From Bacteroidales bacterium (GTDB lineage: Bacteria; Bacteroidota; Bacteroidia; Bacteroidales; UBA932): a stretch of DNA of 64,000 bases. The translations under genes and the position numbers were made by a program. The stretch is taken from NCBI GenBank assembly GCA_012839605.1, contig DUNA01000063.1, positions 1 through 64,000 of the forward strand. The letters are read 5' to 3'. Of the stretch, positions 9,741 through 19,361 are shown one piece after another (the stretch's first letter is position 1; every line of letters begins with the position of its first letter). The notes beneath the pieces were generated by a model that saw only the letters and a program-made list of their open reading frames with translations, was not told where the DNA came from and searched no databases.

Positions 9741-10646
9741 ATGATGAAACGTTTATTGAGCGGTTTATTTATTTGTGCGGCACTTACGCTGCAAGCCCAA
9801 CATATAACATTGGTATTCAATCCTGCAGAAGGGGTTGAATATCCGGTATCTTTACAAATTAATCAAAAAACAACGTTGCGGGTTCCTATGATGGGAGATA
9901 TGACTACAGAGACAGACCAAGTGTTTAAAGCAGTTCTTACGCTTGATAAAGAGACGGAGCAAGGATATTTGATGGATGTACGTTTGACACACGTTTTTTT
10001 ACGCACAGCAGCGCAAGGTCAATCGCAAGAGTACAATTCTGAAGGAGAAGATGTGAAGAGCCAAGCCATTAAGTCTGTAATGGCACAACCGTTTGAAGTA
10101 GTGGTATCTTCTTTGGGAGAAGTGGTAGAGGTAATGCCTTTAAGCGAAGACTCTTTTCATGAAGCAGATAGCATTCTGGCAACGCAATACGCACGTAGAA
10201 AACGGAACGCAGCGTTGGATGAAATAAAAGCCCTTTTCAAAGAGCAGACTATTAAAAGCGTAGTTCAGGCGGGGCTCACCAAATTTCCTGACAGAGCATT
10301 GGCTGTGCCTTCTGTATGGACAGACGATGATAAAAATGAAGAGATGGGTGTTTTGGCTACTACGCAACAACGTCTTACGGCAATAGAAGGGAACAAAGCG
10401 TATTTGACTACTCAAGCAGTCGTTATGCCCGATCCAAACGCCAAAAAGTCCGATGCTCCGCAACGTATGGAAAACATTTCAGGCAGCGGACAGGCTACTG
10501 CAACAGTAAATACAGATAGCGGATGGGTGGTAGAGAGTGAAGGAACTCAGAGCTTGAAGGGAGATTTGGTAATAGAGCAGGGCGGGATGGTTCAAACCGT
10601 AGATCTGTCTATGGAGATAAAGACTACAGTGAGTGCGGTGCAGTAA
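9741..10646 (+). CDS. Secreted protein of unknown function (DUF6263-like)
   Basis: Signal peptide MKRLLSGLFICAALTLQAQ, then a beta-rich domain. Family assignment tentative. Confidence 0.6.
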   Translation: MMKRLLSGLFICAALTLQAQHITLVFNPAEGVEYPVSLQINQKTTLRVPMMGDMTTETDQVFKAVLTLDKETEQGYLMDVRLTHVFLRTAAQGQSQEYNSEGEDVKSQAIKSVMAQPFEVVVSSLGEVVEVMPLSEDSFHEADSILATQYARRKRNAALDEIKALFKEQTIKSVVQAGLTKFPDRALAVPSVWTDDDKNEEMGVLATTQQRLTAIEGNKAYLTTQAVVMPDPNAKKSDAPQRMENISGSGQATATVNTDSGWVVESEGTQSLKGDLVIEQGGMVQTVDLSMEIKTTVSAVQ

Positions 10647-10651
10647 TAGAC

Positions 10652-11209
10652 TTATTGGAGTATAACGACTACTTTTAGGTCTGTGGTGTTGGAATAAACA
10701 CCGTTGGGTTGATTGGCATTGATGTTTAATGTGCCACCCACAAAAAGAGTTGCCTTTCCCTGGTTATTCGTTTGACCGTAACCTATATGTTCCCCCAGGC
10801 CCGCTTGTCCGGATTGGGGGGTTCTGTAAACCGTCATGTCGCTAACAGTCATGGTGTTGCCCTGGGCGTTTCTGAGGACAACATTTGTTGGGAGTGTGTA
10901 AGCATAATCTTTTCTTCCTCTGGAACCATCTAAATCAAATGTAGCAATGCTGGTATTTCCGGATAGTATAAAATTGCCCGACAAGATGGTGACCGTTCCG
11001 TATTGTGGATTAATGGCAATGGCACCGCCCGATCCCGATATGGGTTTGATGTCGCCAAAATGAAGATCAGATGTTTTGGTAACAAGAAATCCATCTCCTA
11101 TTCCAAGTATAATAGAAGCATGGCCTGTTTCTGTAACATTTTGTGCAACAGTTACATGAGAAAAACCCATTAGAAAGGCGATAGCAAAAAGTAATTTTAA
11201 AGTCTTCAT
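10652..11209 (-). CDS. DUF4402-type secreted protein
   Basis: MKTLKLLFAIAFLMGFSHVTVAQ signal; TSDLHFGDIKP motif shared with the protein at 201..710. Confidence 0.75.
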   Translation of the reverse strand: MKTLKLLFAIAFLMGFSHVTVAQNVTETGHASIILGIGDGFLVTKTSDLHFGDIKPISGSGGAIAINPQYGTVTILSGNFILSGNTSIATFDLDGSRGRKDYAYTLPTNVVLRNAQGNTMTVSDMTVYRTPQSGQAGLGEHIGYGQTNNQGKATLFVGGTLNINANQPNGVYSNTTDLKVVVILQ

Positions 11210-11460
11210 TGTGAGCAATTTTTCCCAATTAATACAAAAGTAAATATTTTAAAACAAAAACCAAGCCGCTTTCAACAGACACCCTTTTTTGTTCAGCAGA
11301 AAGGGGGTTACCAGAACAGTCTTAGATGGTTATAGGTATTTAGGGGTGGTGTGGGCAAGCAGGTTATTTCGTAATATGGAATAATTTTTTTTACTTTGCT
11401 GTTTGCATAGTTTTATAAATTTTGCATTTAAAACTACATTTATTAACTAATCACTTAATT

Positions 11461-11706
11461 ATGGCAGTTAACATTGAAGAAAAAGTGAAGCAAATTATTG
11501 TGGACAAATTGGGTGCAGACGAAAGTGAAGTAACCACCACAGCTAACTTTACAAACGATTTAGGTGCGGATTCTTTAGATACCGTAGAATTGATTATGGA
11601 ATTTGAAGAAGCTTTCGGCATCAACATCCCGGACGAAGCCGCTGAGAAAATTTCTACAGTAGGCGACGCCATCAAGTACATTGAAGATAACGTTAAAGCC
11701 GAATAA
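11461..11706 (+). CDS. acpP: Acyl carrier protein
   Basis: [21 protein letters not shown] phosphopantetheine site. Confidence 0.97.
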   Translation: MAVNIEEKVKQIIVDKLGADESEVTTTANFTNDLGADSLDTVELIMEFEEAFGINIPDEAAEKISTVGDAIKYIEDNVKAE

Positions 11707-11721
11707 TTAACCAAAACCATT

Positions 11722-12975
11722 ATGAAACTGAAACGGGTAGTCATTACCGGAATAGGTACCATAAACCCTTTGGGACATAACGTACCGGAGTATTTTGACA
11801 ACCTGATAGCCGGTATGTCCGGTGCCGGTTGGATTACCCGTTTTGATTCTCAGAAATTTAAAACACGTTTTGCTTGCGAAATCAAGGATTACGATCCGGA
11901 GAAATTTGGAATAGATAAGAAAGTAGCTCGCAGGAACGACTTGTTTACTCAATATGCTTTCATAGCGGCAGACGAAGCCATTCGTGATAGCGGTTTGGAT
12001 TTGGATGGTATTGATAAAGACAGAGTGGGGGTTATTGTAGGGTCGGGTATAGGCGGTATTGAAACTTTGCTGGAAGAGGTGAGGCAATTCTACGCCGGAG
12101 ACATGGAGCCCAGATTCAGTCCCTTTTTAATACCTATGATGATTCCGGACATTGCGTCCGGTATGTTGTCTATGAAATACGGGTTTCAAGGACCCAATTA
12201 CGCAACCGTATCTGCCTGTTCCACTTCCAACCACGCCATGAGCGATGCGTTTACGCTTATCCGGTTGGGAAAAGCAGAGGTTATACTTACGGGAGGATCG
12301 GAAGCTCCCATCAACGTAGCCAGTGTAGGCGGTTTTAATGCGGCCCGGGCCATCTCTACAAACAACCAGGAGTACATGACAGCATCGCGTCCGTTTGATA
12401 AGACAAGGGATGGTTTTGTCATGGGCGAGGGAGCCGGAGTTCTGGTATTTGAAGAGTATGAGCACGCCAAGCGCCGCGGCGCCAAAATATATGCCGAGGT
12501 AGGCGGCTGCGGCATGACAGCCGACGCCTATCACATTACGGCACCGCATCCCGATGGAAAGGGTGCACGTAGGGTTATGGAATTGGCCATAGAAGAAGCC
12601 GGCATGAAACCTACCGATGTAGATTACATCAATTTGCACGGCACTTCCACACCCCTGGGGGATATTGTGGAAGCGAAGGCCATCAATACTCTGTTTGGAG
12701 ACCATGCTTACAAGATGAATTTGAGCTCTACAAAATCCATGGCAGGACATGCTCTGGGTGCTACGGGAGCTTTAGAAATCTTGGCTTGTATTTGCGCTAT
12801 GGAGCGCGATATGGTGCCGCCAACCATCAACTTCAAGGAAGAAGATCCCGCTATTGATTACAAACTGAATTTCACGTTCAACGAAGCTCAGGAGAGAAAA
12901 GTACAAGTGGCTATTTCCAATACTTTTGGATTTGGGGGCCACAACGCCAGCTTGTTGATAAAAAAAGCGGAATAA
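11722..12975 (+). CDS. fabF: 3-oxoacyl-ACP synthase II
   Basis: KRVVITGIGTINPLG; ACSTSNHAM active-site Cys; HGTSTPLGD; FGFGGHNASL. Confidence 0.97.
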   Translation: MKLKRVVITGIGTINPLGHNVPEYFDNLIAGMSGAGWITRFDSQKFKTRFACEIKDYDPEKFGIDKKVARRNDLFTQYAFIAADEAIRDSGLDLDGIDKDRVGVIVGSGIGGIETLLEEVRQFYAGDMEPRFSPFLIPMMIPDIASGMLSMKYGFQGPNYATVSACSTSNHAMSDAFTLIRLGKAEVILTGGSEAPINVASVGGFNAARAISTNNQEYMTASRPFDKTRDGFVMGEGAGVLVFEEYEHAKRRGAKIYAEVGGCGMTADAYHITAPHPDGKGARRVMELAIEEAGMKPTDVDYINLHGTSTPLGDIVEAKAINTLFGDHAYKMNLSSTKSMAGHALGATGALEILACICAMERDMVPPTINFKEEDPAIDYKLNFTFNEAQERKVQVAISNTFGFGGHNASLLIKKAE

Positions 12976-13718
12976 TGACGTCCTTCCGGCCTACGGATAA
13001 AGATTCCCAAGACCACATCTTAAGAAAAGCCATCCGCAAGTCCTTTCGTTTCAGACCAAGGAATTTGAGGTATTACAAAATTGCTTTAACCCATCGTTCC
13101 ACCGTTTCAAACAACATGGAATCGAACGAACGGTTGGAGTTTTTGGGAGATGCCGTATTGGGAGTTGTAGTTGGAGAGGCTGTTTACAGAAGGTACCCTC
13201 ATGCTGATGAAGGGTATTTGACTCGTATGCGCTCCAAATTGGTCAGTCGCGACTCTTTGAACAAAATTGCCGTTGGGGCAGGCATGCACCATTGGCTTTA
13301 CGTAAAAGGAAAAGACGTGAACTCCAGAAATTTGGCCGGCAATATGTACGAGGCATTGGCGGGAGCCATTTTTCTAGATGTGGGATTTGAAAAATCCAAG
13401 AAAATCTTACTCAACCATTTGCTTTCTGCTGTAGACTGGCAAGAATTGGAATACACGGAAACAGATTTTAAGTCTCGTTTGGTAGAACGGTACCAGAAGA
13501 AAGGGAAGGCACTTACTTTTCGTGTGCGGATGCTTCCGCAGAAACCGGGAGAATGTGTGACATTTCAAGCCCAAGCTGTTACAGAAGGGAGTGTGTTGGG
13601 AACGGGTACGGGCTATTCAAAAAAAGACGCCGAACAGGAAGCATCCAAACAAGCTTGGATGAATGAATGCAACAGAGGGGTGGTGACCTCGGAGGGATTC
13701 GAACCCTCGACCCAATGA
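12975..13718 (+). CDS. rnc: Ribonuclease III
   Basis: NERLEFLGDAVLG signature plus C-terminal dsRBD (GTGYSKKDAEQEASKQAW). Confidence 0.95.
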   Translation: MTSFRPTDKDSQDHILRKAIRKSFRFRPRNLRYYKIALTHRSTVSNNMESNERLEFLGDAVLGVVVGEAVYRRYPHADEGYLTRMRSKLVSRDSLNKIAVGAGMHHWLYVKGKDVNSRNLAGNMYEALAGAIFLDVGFEKSKKILLNHLLSAVDWQELEYTETDFKSRLVERYQKKGKALTFRVRMLPQKPGECVTFQAQAVTEGSVLGTGTGYSKKDAEQEASKQAWMNECNRGVVTSEGFEPSTQ

Positions 13719-13756
13719 TTAAGAGTCATTTGCTCTACCTGCTGAGCTACGAAGTC
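13681..13756 (-). tRNA. tRNA-Lys (anticodon CTT), CCA encoded
   Basis: Reverse complement folds as a cloverleaf: acceptor GACTTCG/CGAGGTC, D-stem GCTC/GAGC, anticodon stem AATGA/TCATT with loop CTCTTAA, T-arm GAGGG-TTCGAAT-CCCTC, ends ACCA. Confidence 0.95.
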
Positions 13757-13762
13757 TTTTTT

Positions 13763-15100
13763 TTATAGTTGTAAGACGGCGTATGTGATTCGAACATACG
13801 GCGGTCTGTCTGAAAGATTTCCGTTAAAGAGTGTGTTGCGGTACGTAAAATTGTCTACTTCGTATACTTCTCCTTGGTTGGTGCTATAGGAGTATGTGGG
13901 AAGAATCCACAAGTTGTCCTTTTCTGCGAACTCTTGTTTCTTTAACAATTCTTGAATGTAAGAGGTAATCTCGTACGTATACTCCCAGTGGGTTCTGTTC
14001 ATGGTACCGCCATGGTTTTCCTGATTCACTTCCCGCAGGGGTCTGTGGTATACAAGGGTGTCTTTATCTACCCACGTACAAGGAAACAGTTTTTCCGGAG
14101 CGTTGTCAACGGCCGTGTAATCTCCGTCTTGGGGAATGGGAACGGGCATGACAAGTTGCGCTCTGGACACCAGCAGTTGGCTGGTTTGTATAGGTGGAAC
14201 TTGCTGGTCACCCCAGCTTTTTATTTGTTTTGCCAAAGCGGCAGCGTCCAGGCACGGCTTCACACCTGCCAATCCTTCGTAGTACAGGGCAGAGGCCGGC
14301 TCTTTTGTAGCCAGGTGGGATGATTCGTGTGATGATATATTATAATAGGTGTTGTAGATATTGAAGAAATAGGTAATCAAGCTGTCGCCACCTTCTGACT
14401 TGTAGTTGAGGTACAAGTTTGCCTCTTCCATATCCAAGTAGTTGATTCTGCCACCCGGTTCTGTGCCTTTATACGGTTCTGTTGTAAAGTAAAGGCCTTT
14501 AAACCGTTTTGCAAATTCGTCCGGGTTGACTCTTTCTGCAGAATCTGCTTGTAACAATTCGTAAGCAAAGGATTTTTTGAATTCCAAGTACAACGTGTCG
14601 CCACCCAGATAGATATAGCCCGGTTTGTTCACAGGGATGGGATCAATGAAGTCTTCCGAGAAGGAATTGTGGTATACGCTCAAATGGTCTAAATCCTTTA
14701 TCAATTTATAGACGTAGACGTTTTGCGGAGTGTATCTGTCTTGTTCTTGGAAAATAGTACGACCGCTCAATGGAATGTGAACGAACATGTTTTCCACAAC
14801 AGGATCTTTTCCGTATTCTGTCTGGTAAGCGTAGGGAGCTATTTGAATAACGGAACTGCTTGAGGTTTTTCCAAAAAGCGGAGTGTTCAGCGATCCAAAT
14901 TCTATGTACGGAGGGGAAGACATATTCAGGCTGTCTGCTGTGGCCGTATACATGGGCGCTTCAAAGTCTGCTGTATAAATGTGGATGATTTGATTGGCGG
15001 GCACCAAGTCCGATCCCATACGGTTGTCTACCGTGATGCAGGAGCTGGTATGTACTAAGAAAAAAGCAGCCAAAAATAGGCTGCGGGGTCTTAACTTCAT
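13763..15100 (-). CDS. DUF4270 family lipoprotein
   Basis: Lipobox-like HTSSC; GSDLVPANQIIHIYTADFE; typical neighbour of the GT5-like gene in Bacteroidota. Confidence 0.8.
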   Translation of the reverse strand: MKLRPRSLFLAAFFLVHTSSCITVDNRMGSDLVPANQIIHIYTADFEAPMYTATADSLNMSSPPYIEFGSLNTPLFGKTSSSSVIQIAPYAYQTEYGKDPVVENMFVHIPLSGRTIFQEQDRYTPQNVYVYKLIKDLDHLSVYHNSFSEDFIDPIPVNKPGYIYLGGDTLYLEFKKSFAYELLQADSAERVNPDEFAKRFKGLYFTTEPYKGTEPGGRINYLDMEEANLYLNYKSEGGDSLITYFFNIYNTYYNISSHESSHLATKEPASALYYEGLAGVKPCLDAAALAKQIKSWGDQQVPPIQTSQLLVSRAQLVMPVPIPQDGDYTAVDNAPEKLFPCTWVDKDTLVYHRPLREVNQENHGGTMNRTHWEYTYEITSYIQELLKKQEFAEKDNLWILPTYSYSTNQGEVYEVDNFTYRNTLFNGNLSDRPPYVRITYAVLQL

Positions 15101-15924
15101 TTGATACCTGATATTTGGTCGTAAAAGTTATTGTAATCTGAAAGGTATGTGCTGTCCGGTACTTGCGGGTCCACATAGGGCAAGATTGGGACTTTCCTTT
15201 CTTTGACGTATGTTTCCAGTTTTGAATCTATTTGTGGTGCGGCCATGACGATTCCGTCTGCATATTGAACAGCCGTTTTGGCTAGGTGCAATGCCGTAGG
15301 ATCTTCCAACCATTCCATATCTTTTGTTTTCAATCCCGGTGCCATGGCTTTGTCGCGCATAGATTTATTAAAAGTTTCCGTAGTAAGGTCGTTGTATAGC
15401 GACACCACTACTCGTGTTTTTGCAAAGAGTGGGTCGTCGCGGTATGCCTTTTTCAAATACATAGGAAGCAGGTGGCTGAGCCAGCCGTGGCAATGTACTA
15501 TAGTAGGCATCCAACGCAGCTTCTTTACTGTCTCCAGTACACCACGAGCAAAAAATATGCCTCGTTCGTCGTTGTCTTCAAAAAATTGGTCGTCTTCGTT
15601 GCGGTAAAGCAATTTCCTTTGGAAGTAATCTTCGTTGTCAATAAAATAGACTTGCATACGGGCAGCCGTGATAGAGGCTACCTTAATAATTAAGGGACGG
15701 TCTATTTCGTTTATGATAAGATTCATTCCGGAAAGCCGGATGACTTCATGAAGCTGATTGCGACGTTCGTTGATGCAACCGTATTTGGGCATGAACAAAC
15801 GTATTTCCCCACCCGCCTCTTGAATTGCCTGCGGCAGATGACGGCCAATGTGTGACATATCCGTCTGTGGCAGGAACGGGAAGATTTCTGAACTCACATA
15901 AAGGATTTTTTTTCTTTTGGCCAT
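15097..15924 (-). CDS. Glycogen/starch synthase N-terminal (GT5) domain protein, short form
   Basis: KILYVSSEIFPFLP...HIGRHLPQAIQEAGGEIRLFMPKYG; HCHGWLSHLLP. Only ~275 aa, lacking a C-terminal GT-B half. Confidence 0.8.
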   Translation of the reverse strand: MAKRKKILYVSSEIFPFLPQTDMSHIGRHLPQAIQEAGGEIRLFMPKYGCINERRNQLHEVIRLSGMNLIINEIDRPLIIKVASITAARMQVYFIDNEDYFQRKLLYRNEDDQFFEDNDERGIFFARGVLETVKKLRWMPTIVHCHGWLSHLLPMYLKKAYRDDPLFAKTRVVVSLYNDLTTETFNKSMRDKAMAPGLKTKDMEWLEDPTALHLAKTAVQYADGIVMAAPQIDSKLETYVKERKVPILPYVDPQVPDSTYLSDYNNFYDQISGIK

Positions 15925-16000
15925 AATCTTTTTTCTCTTGTTTAATCATACAAAGATAACTAAAATCTTAGACTTTTCCTTATCTTTGAAATTCGCAACC

Positions 16001-16891
16001 ATGATACAGCAAGATAAAAGCATTATAAATCAGCAGCTTGTACAGTCTTACCTGTCTTCTGTAATCAGTATAGCGCTGGTGTTGCTTCTGATAGGTATTA
16101 CCGGGTTGTTGGCCATCAACGCACGCACGGTATCTGATTATTTTAAGGAACATTTGGGCGTTACCGTTATTTTGGATCAAGAAACGAAAGATACCGATTC
16201 TACGCTATTGGTCAAGCAATTGTTGGCGGCATCGTATGCCAAAGAAGCCGTACGCGATGCGCACTTTGTGTCTCGGGACAAAGGGGCGCTTGAAATGGAA
16301 GAGTTGTTGGGGCCGGATTTTTTAGACGTTTTTGAATACAATCCCTTACCGGCATCTGTAGAGTTGAAGCTGCGTGCCTCTTACGTTCACAACGACAGCA
16401 TCATGAAGCTGGAGCAGAGTTTGGCGCGTTTGCCGTTTGTGGAAGAGGTGACGTATCAAGCTCCTTTGATATCTTTAATCAACAGGAATCTGCGGAATTT
16501 GGGCTGGATTTTGGGAGTCATAACGCTTGTCTTGCTTGTGATTTCTTTTGCTCTCATACACAACACCATCAGGTTGTCTGTTTACGCCAGGCGTTTTACC
16601 ATTTATACCATGCGCCTGGTAGGAGCCACCAAGCGGTTTATACGACGACCGTTTATGGCACAGGCCGTCGTACAAGGGTTCTTGTCTGCTCTGTTGGCCA
16701 TTTTGCTTCTTATGGGAGGGCTCTATTTGTTGCAACGTGAATTTCCAGGTATACTTATGTTTATATCGCGAGAGATGTTTCTTGTAGTGTTAGGAAGTAT
16801 GGTGGCCATGGGAATTGTTTTGTGCCGGTTGTCCACATTTTTTGTAGTCAACAAGGTAGTAAAATTAGAAACCTCTGCATTTTATTATTAG
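16001..16891 (+). CDS. ftsX: Cell division protein FtsX-like permease
   Basis: Four-TM topology with large extracellular loop; IRLSVYARRFTIYTMRLVGAT motif. Confidence 0.88.
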   Translation: MIQQDKSIINQQLVQSYLSSVISIALVLLLIGITGLLAINARTVSDYFKEHLGVTVILDQETKDTDSTLLVKQLLAASYAKEAVRDAHFVSRDKGALEMEELLGPDFLDVFEYNPLPASVELKLRASYVHNDSIMKLEQSLARLPFVEEVTYQAPLISLINRNLRNLGWILGVITLVLLVISFALIHNTIRLSVYARRFTIYTMRLVGATKRFIRRPFMAQAVVQGFLSALLAILLLMGGLYLLQREFPGILMFISREMFLVVLGSMVAMGIVLCRLSTFFVVNKVVKLETSAFYY

Positions 16892-16896
16892 CTATT

Positions 16897-17172
16897 ATGA
16901 AGAAACAACAGATACATAAAAAAGAAAGAGAGAAATCGTTTGCTCTTCCAAGAAGGAACGCTTGGATGTTGGTAGGCACAATGGTTGTCATAGCGTTGGG
17001 ATTTGTGTTGATGGCCGGGGGCGGATCTAAGGACCCCGATGTCTTTGCCGGAGAAACGCTCTTTAGTTTTAGAAGGATGGTGGTGGCTCCCATACTCGTA
17101 TGCGGGGGTTTTGTCTATGGTGTGTATGCCATCATGCGCATAAGAAAAGAGAAAGACAATGAGCGCACTTGA
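16897..17172 (+). CDS. DUF3098-like two-TM membrane protein
   Basis: NAWMLVGTMVVIALGFVLMAGGGSKDPDVF pattern, located between ftsX and uppP. Confidence 0.8.
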   Translation: MKKQQIHKKEREKSFALPRRNAWMLVGTMVVIALGFVLMAGGGSKDPDVFAGETLFSFRRMVVAPILVCGGFVYGVYAIMRIRKEKDNERT

Positions 17173-17962
17173 AGCCTTTCTTTTAGGCCTTGTACAGGGA
17201 TTGACGGAATTCCTTCCCGTGAGCAGCAGCGGCCACCTTGTGATTGGTAAGGCACTCTTTGGTATTGAGTTGGAGGATGCTTCTTTTGAGATTATTGTAC
17301 ACATTGCCACGGCCTTGAGCATTGTAGTTGTGTTTAGGCGGCAGATTTGGGAAATGATTGCAGATACAGTACGTTTTCGCAAGACAGAAGCTACTGCGCT
17401 TACATGGCGTGTGTTGTTTTCTGCTTTGCCGGTACTTGTGGTAGGGCTCTTTTTCAAGGATCGGATAGAGATCTTTTTTACAACCAAAGGAACGGCTGTG
17501 GTGGGGTGGATGTTGTTGTTGACTGCCGTTTTGTTGGGTTTGGCTCATTGGCTTTCCGTAAGAAGGCAGAAAACGGGCAAGACGCATCCCATTAGGTTTT
17601 TGGATGCGTTTGTTATAGGTGTGGCGCAGGCGTGTGCCGTCATGCCCGGACTTTCCAGGTCCGGTGCCACCATTGCTACCGGGTTGATGTTGGGCGTGGA
17701 GAAAGACAAAGTGGCGCCTTTTTCTTTTCTTATGGTTTTGATACCCATTTTGGGACAGGCGTTTTTAGGCATTGTGGGCGGAGAGTTTACGCCGGCTGCC
17801 ACGGGCCTTTCCGTAACAGCTATGGGGATAGGTTTTGTTACGGCTTTTGCATCGGGGTGGTTGGCTTGTCGCTTTATGTTGGCATTGGTGCGTAATATGA
17901 AACTTACTTGGTTTGCCGGATATTGTTTGTTGGTAGGCTTGGCGTCTGTGTTGTTTCTGTAA
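17159..17962 (+). CDS. uppP: Undecaprenyl-diphosphatase
   Basis: LGLVQGLTEFLPVSSSGHLVIG; MPGLSRSGATIATGL. Confidence 0.96.
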   Translation: MSALEAFLLGLVQGLTEFLPVSSSGHLVIGKALFGIELEDASFEIIVHIATALSIVVVFRRQIWEMIADTVRFRKTEATALTWRVLFSALPVLVVGLFFKDRIEIFFTTKGTAVVGWMLLLTAVLLGLAHWLSVRRQKTGKTHPIRFLDAFVIGVAQACAVMPGLSRSGATIATGLMLGVEKDKVAPFSFLMVLIPILGQAFLGIVGGEFTPAATGLSVTAMGIGFVTAFASGWLACRFMLALVRNMKLTWFAGYCLLVGLASVLFL

Positions 17963-17964
17963 AT

Positions 17965-18747
17965 ATGAGGAAAACGGGAGATTATTATTTTGTGTCCGAT
18001 GTGCACCTTGGCTTGAAGGTGGGCGATTCTATAGCTAGGGAGCGGCATTTTATAGCGTTTTTGGAAGGACTGGAAGAAGGCACAAAAGGGCTGTTTCTGC
18101 TGGGAGACATCTTCGATTTTTGGTACGAATACAAACACGTGATTCCAAGAGGGTATACGCGTGTGCTGGGGGCTTTGGCCGGAGTGGTTGACAGGGGTGT
18201 TCCCGTTCATTTTTTTCCGGGAAACCATGATTTGTGGACATTTGGATATTTAGAGCACGAAGTGGGTATGCAAGTACACAGGGATCCCTTGCATATCTGT
18301 TTGGATGGAAAGAACTTTCTGTTAGGTCACGGTCACAGAATGGGTACGTATCCATGGAAAAGCAGGATGTTGCACAACATGTTTCACAGCCGCTTTTTGC
18401 AAAAGACATTTAGTATGCTGCACCCTCGTCTTGCTTTTGCTTTGGCGGAAAAATGGTCTTTGTGCAACAGGAAGAACGGATCCGCATATGCTTTTAAAGG
18501 CGTGGAAGAACCCACGTATTTGTATGCGGCATCTTATGACAAGCCGATAGATTATTGTATTACCGGTCATTTACACACGTCGGTTCGCCTGGCATTGCCC
18601 GATGGCGGGGAGTGGATTGTTTTGGAAGATTGGCTTTCAACGGGTAGCGGCCCGGGTGCCGTGCGGGGAGATGTTGGGATCTTTGGGGGGACCGAACAAG
18701 GAAAAGTACAAGTAGTAAAAGCGGCCGTCGTGGTACATCAAGACTAA
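17965..18747 (+). CDS. lpxH: UDP-2,3-diacylglucosamine diphosphatase-like metallophosphoesterase
   Basis: FVSDVHLG, LGDIFDFWYEY, FPGNHD, GHGHRMG, TGHLHT metallophosphoesterase motifs. Confidence 0.85.
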   Translation: MRKTGDYYFVSDVHLGLKVGDSIARERHFIAFLEGLEEGTKGLFLLGDIFDFWYEYKHVIPRGYTRVLGALAGVVDRGVPVHFFPGNHDLWTFGYLEHEVGMQVHRDPLHICLDGKNFLLGHGHRMGTYPWKSRMLHNMFHSRFLQKTFSMLHPRLAFALAEKWSLCNRKNGSAYAFKGVEEPTYLYAASYDKPIDYCITGHLHTSVRLALPDGGEWIVLEDWLSTGSGPGAVRGDVGIFGGTEQGKVQVVKAAVVVHQD

Positions 18748-19308
18748 TTCTTCCAACAGCTTGTCGTCCCCGTATTTGTCGTAAGGTTTTTTCATATCGG
18801 CGCCAAAGATGCGTGCCACACCTTGCCAGAACGAGGCTGTTATTCCGCCTCGGTAATTTTTTACCACAGCAAAGGAAGTCATGCCTATTTCTCGGTCAAT
18901 GAGACGTAGCAACATGCGTCCCTGAGAAAAGGTCAATTTACGCAGAGGCGCTTCAAACTCGGCAAACAATTCTCTTTCCGTCTTTTCCAGGAACTTCTCT
19001 TTTTCCCGTGCGGTAAACGGTCGGGAGGCCAGGATGCTGTCGGCTCTGTCCAAGCGCGCCCTGGATTGAAGGGCGTACGGGTAGGCTTTGGAGAAATTGT
19101 GGACCACCATATAAAACTCGCGCCATTCCCTGTCTTTTTTTCTTTTGTCTCTGGAGAAAACATGAAGCGGCGGGATGGAAGAAACAAACAAAGTGTCTCC
19201 GTCTTCTATGACATATCCCATAAGGTGTCCTTGCAACTCTTGAGCCGTAAGAGAAGGTGCAGAGAAAAAGAACAGGCAAAGTGCTGTATACAGCCAACGG
19301 GTTTTCAT
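18637..19308 (-). CDS. DUF4294 family secreted protein
   Basis: Signal peptide; Y.IEDGDTLFVSSIPPLHVFSR; FSQGRMLLRLIDREIGMTSFAVVKNYRGGITASFWQGVARIFG. Confidence 0.85.
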   Translation of the reverse strand: MKTRWLYTALCLFFFSAPSLTAQELQGHLMGYVIEDGDTLFVSSIPPLHVFSRDKRKKDREWREFYMVVHNFSKAYPYALQSRARLDRADSILASRPFTAREKEKFLEKTERELFAEFEAPLRKLTFSQGRMLLRLIDREIGMTSFAVVKNYRGGITASFWQGVARIFGADMKKPYDKYGDDKLLEELVLMYHDGRFYYLYFSLFGPPKDPNISPHGTRAATR

Positions 19309-19361
19309 GGTATCTTTTAGCAAAAGTAACAAAATAGGTATTATTATGATATATTTACAAG

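Noticed and set aside
12127-12750. 207-aa minus-strand ORF opposite fabF
   Set aside because: Antisense shadow; fabF is unambiguous.
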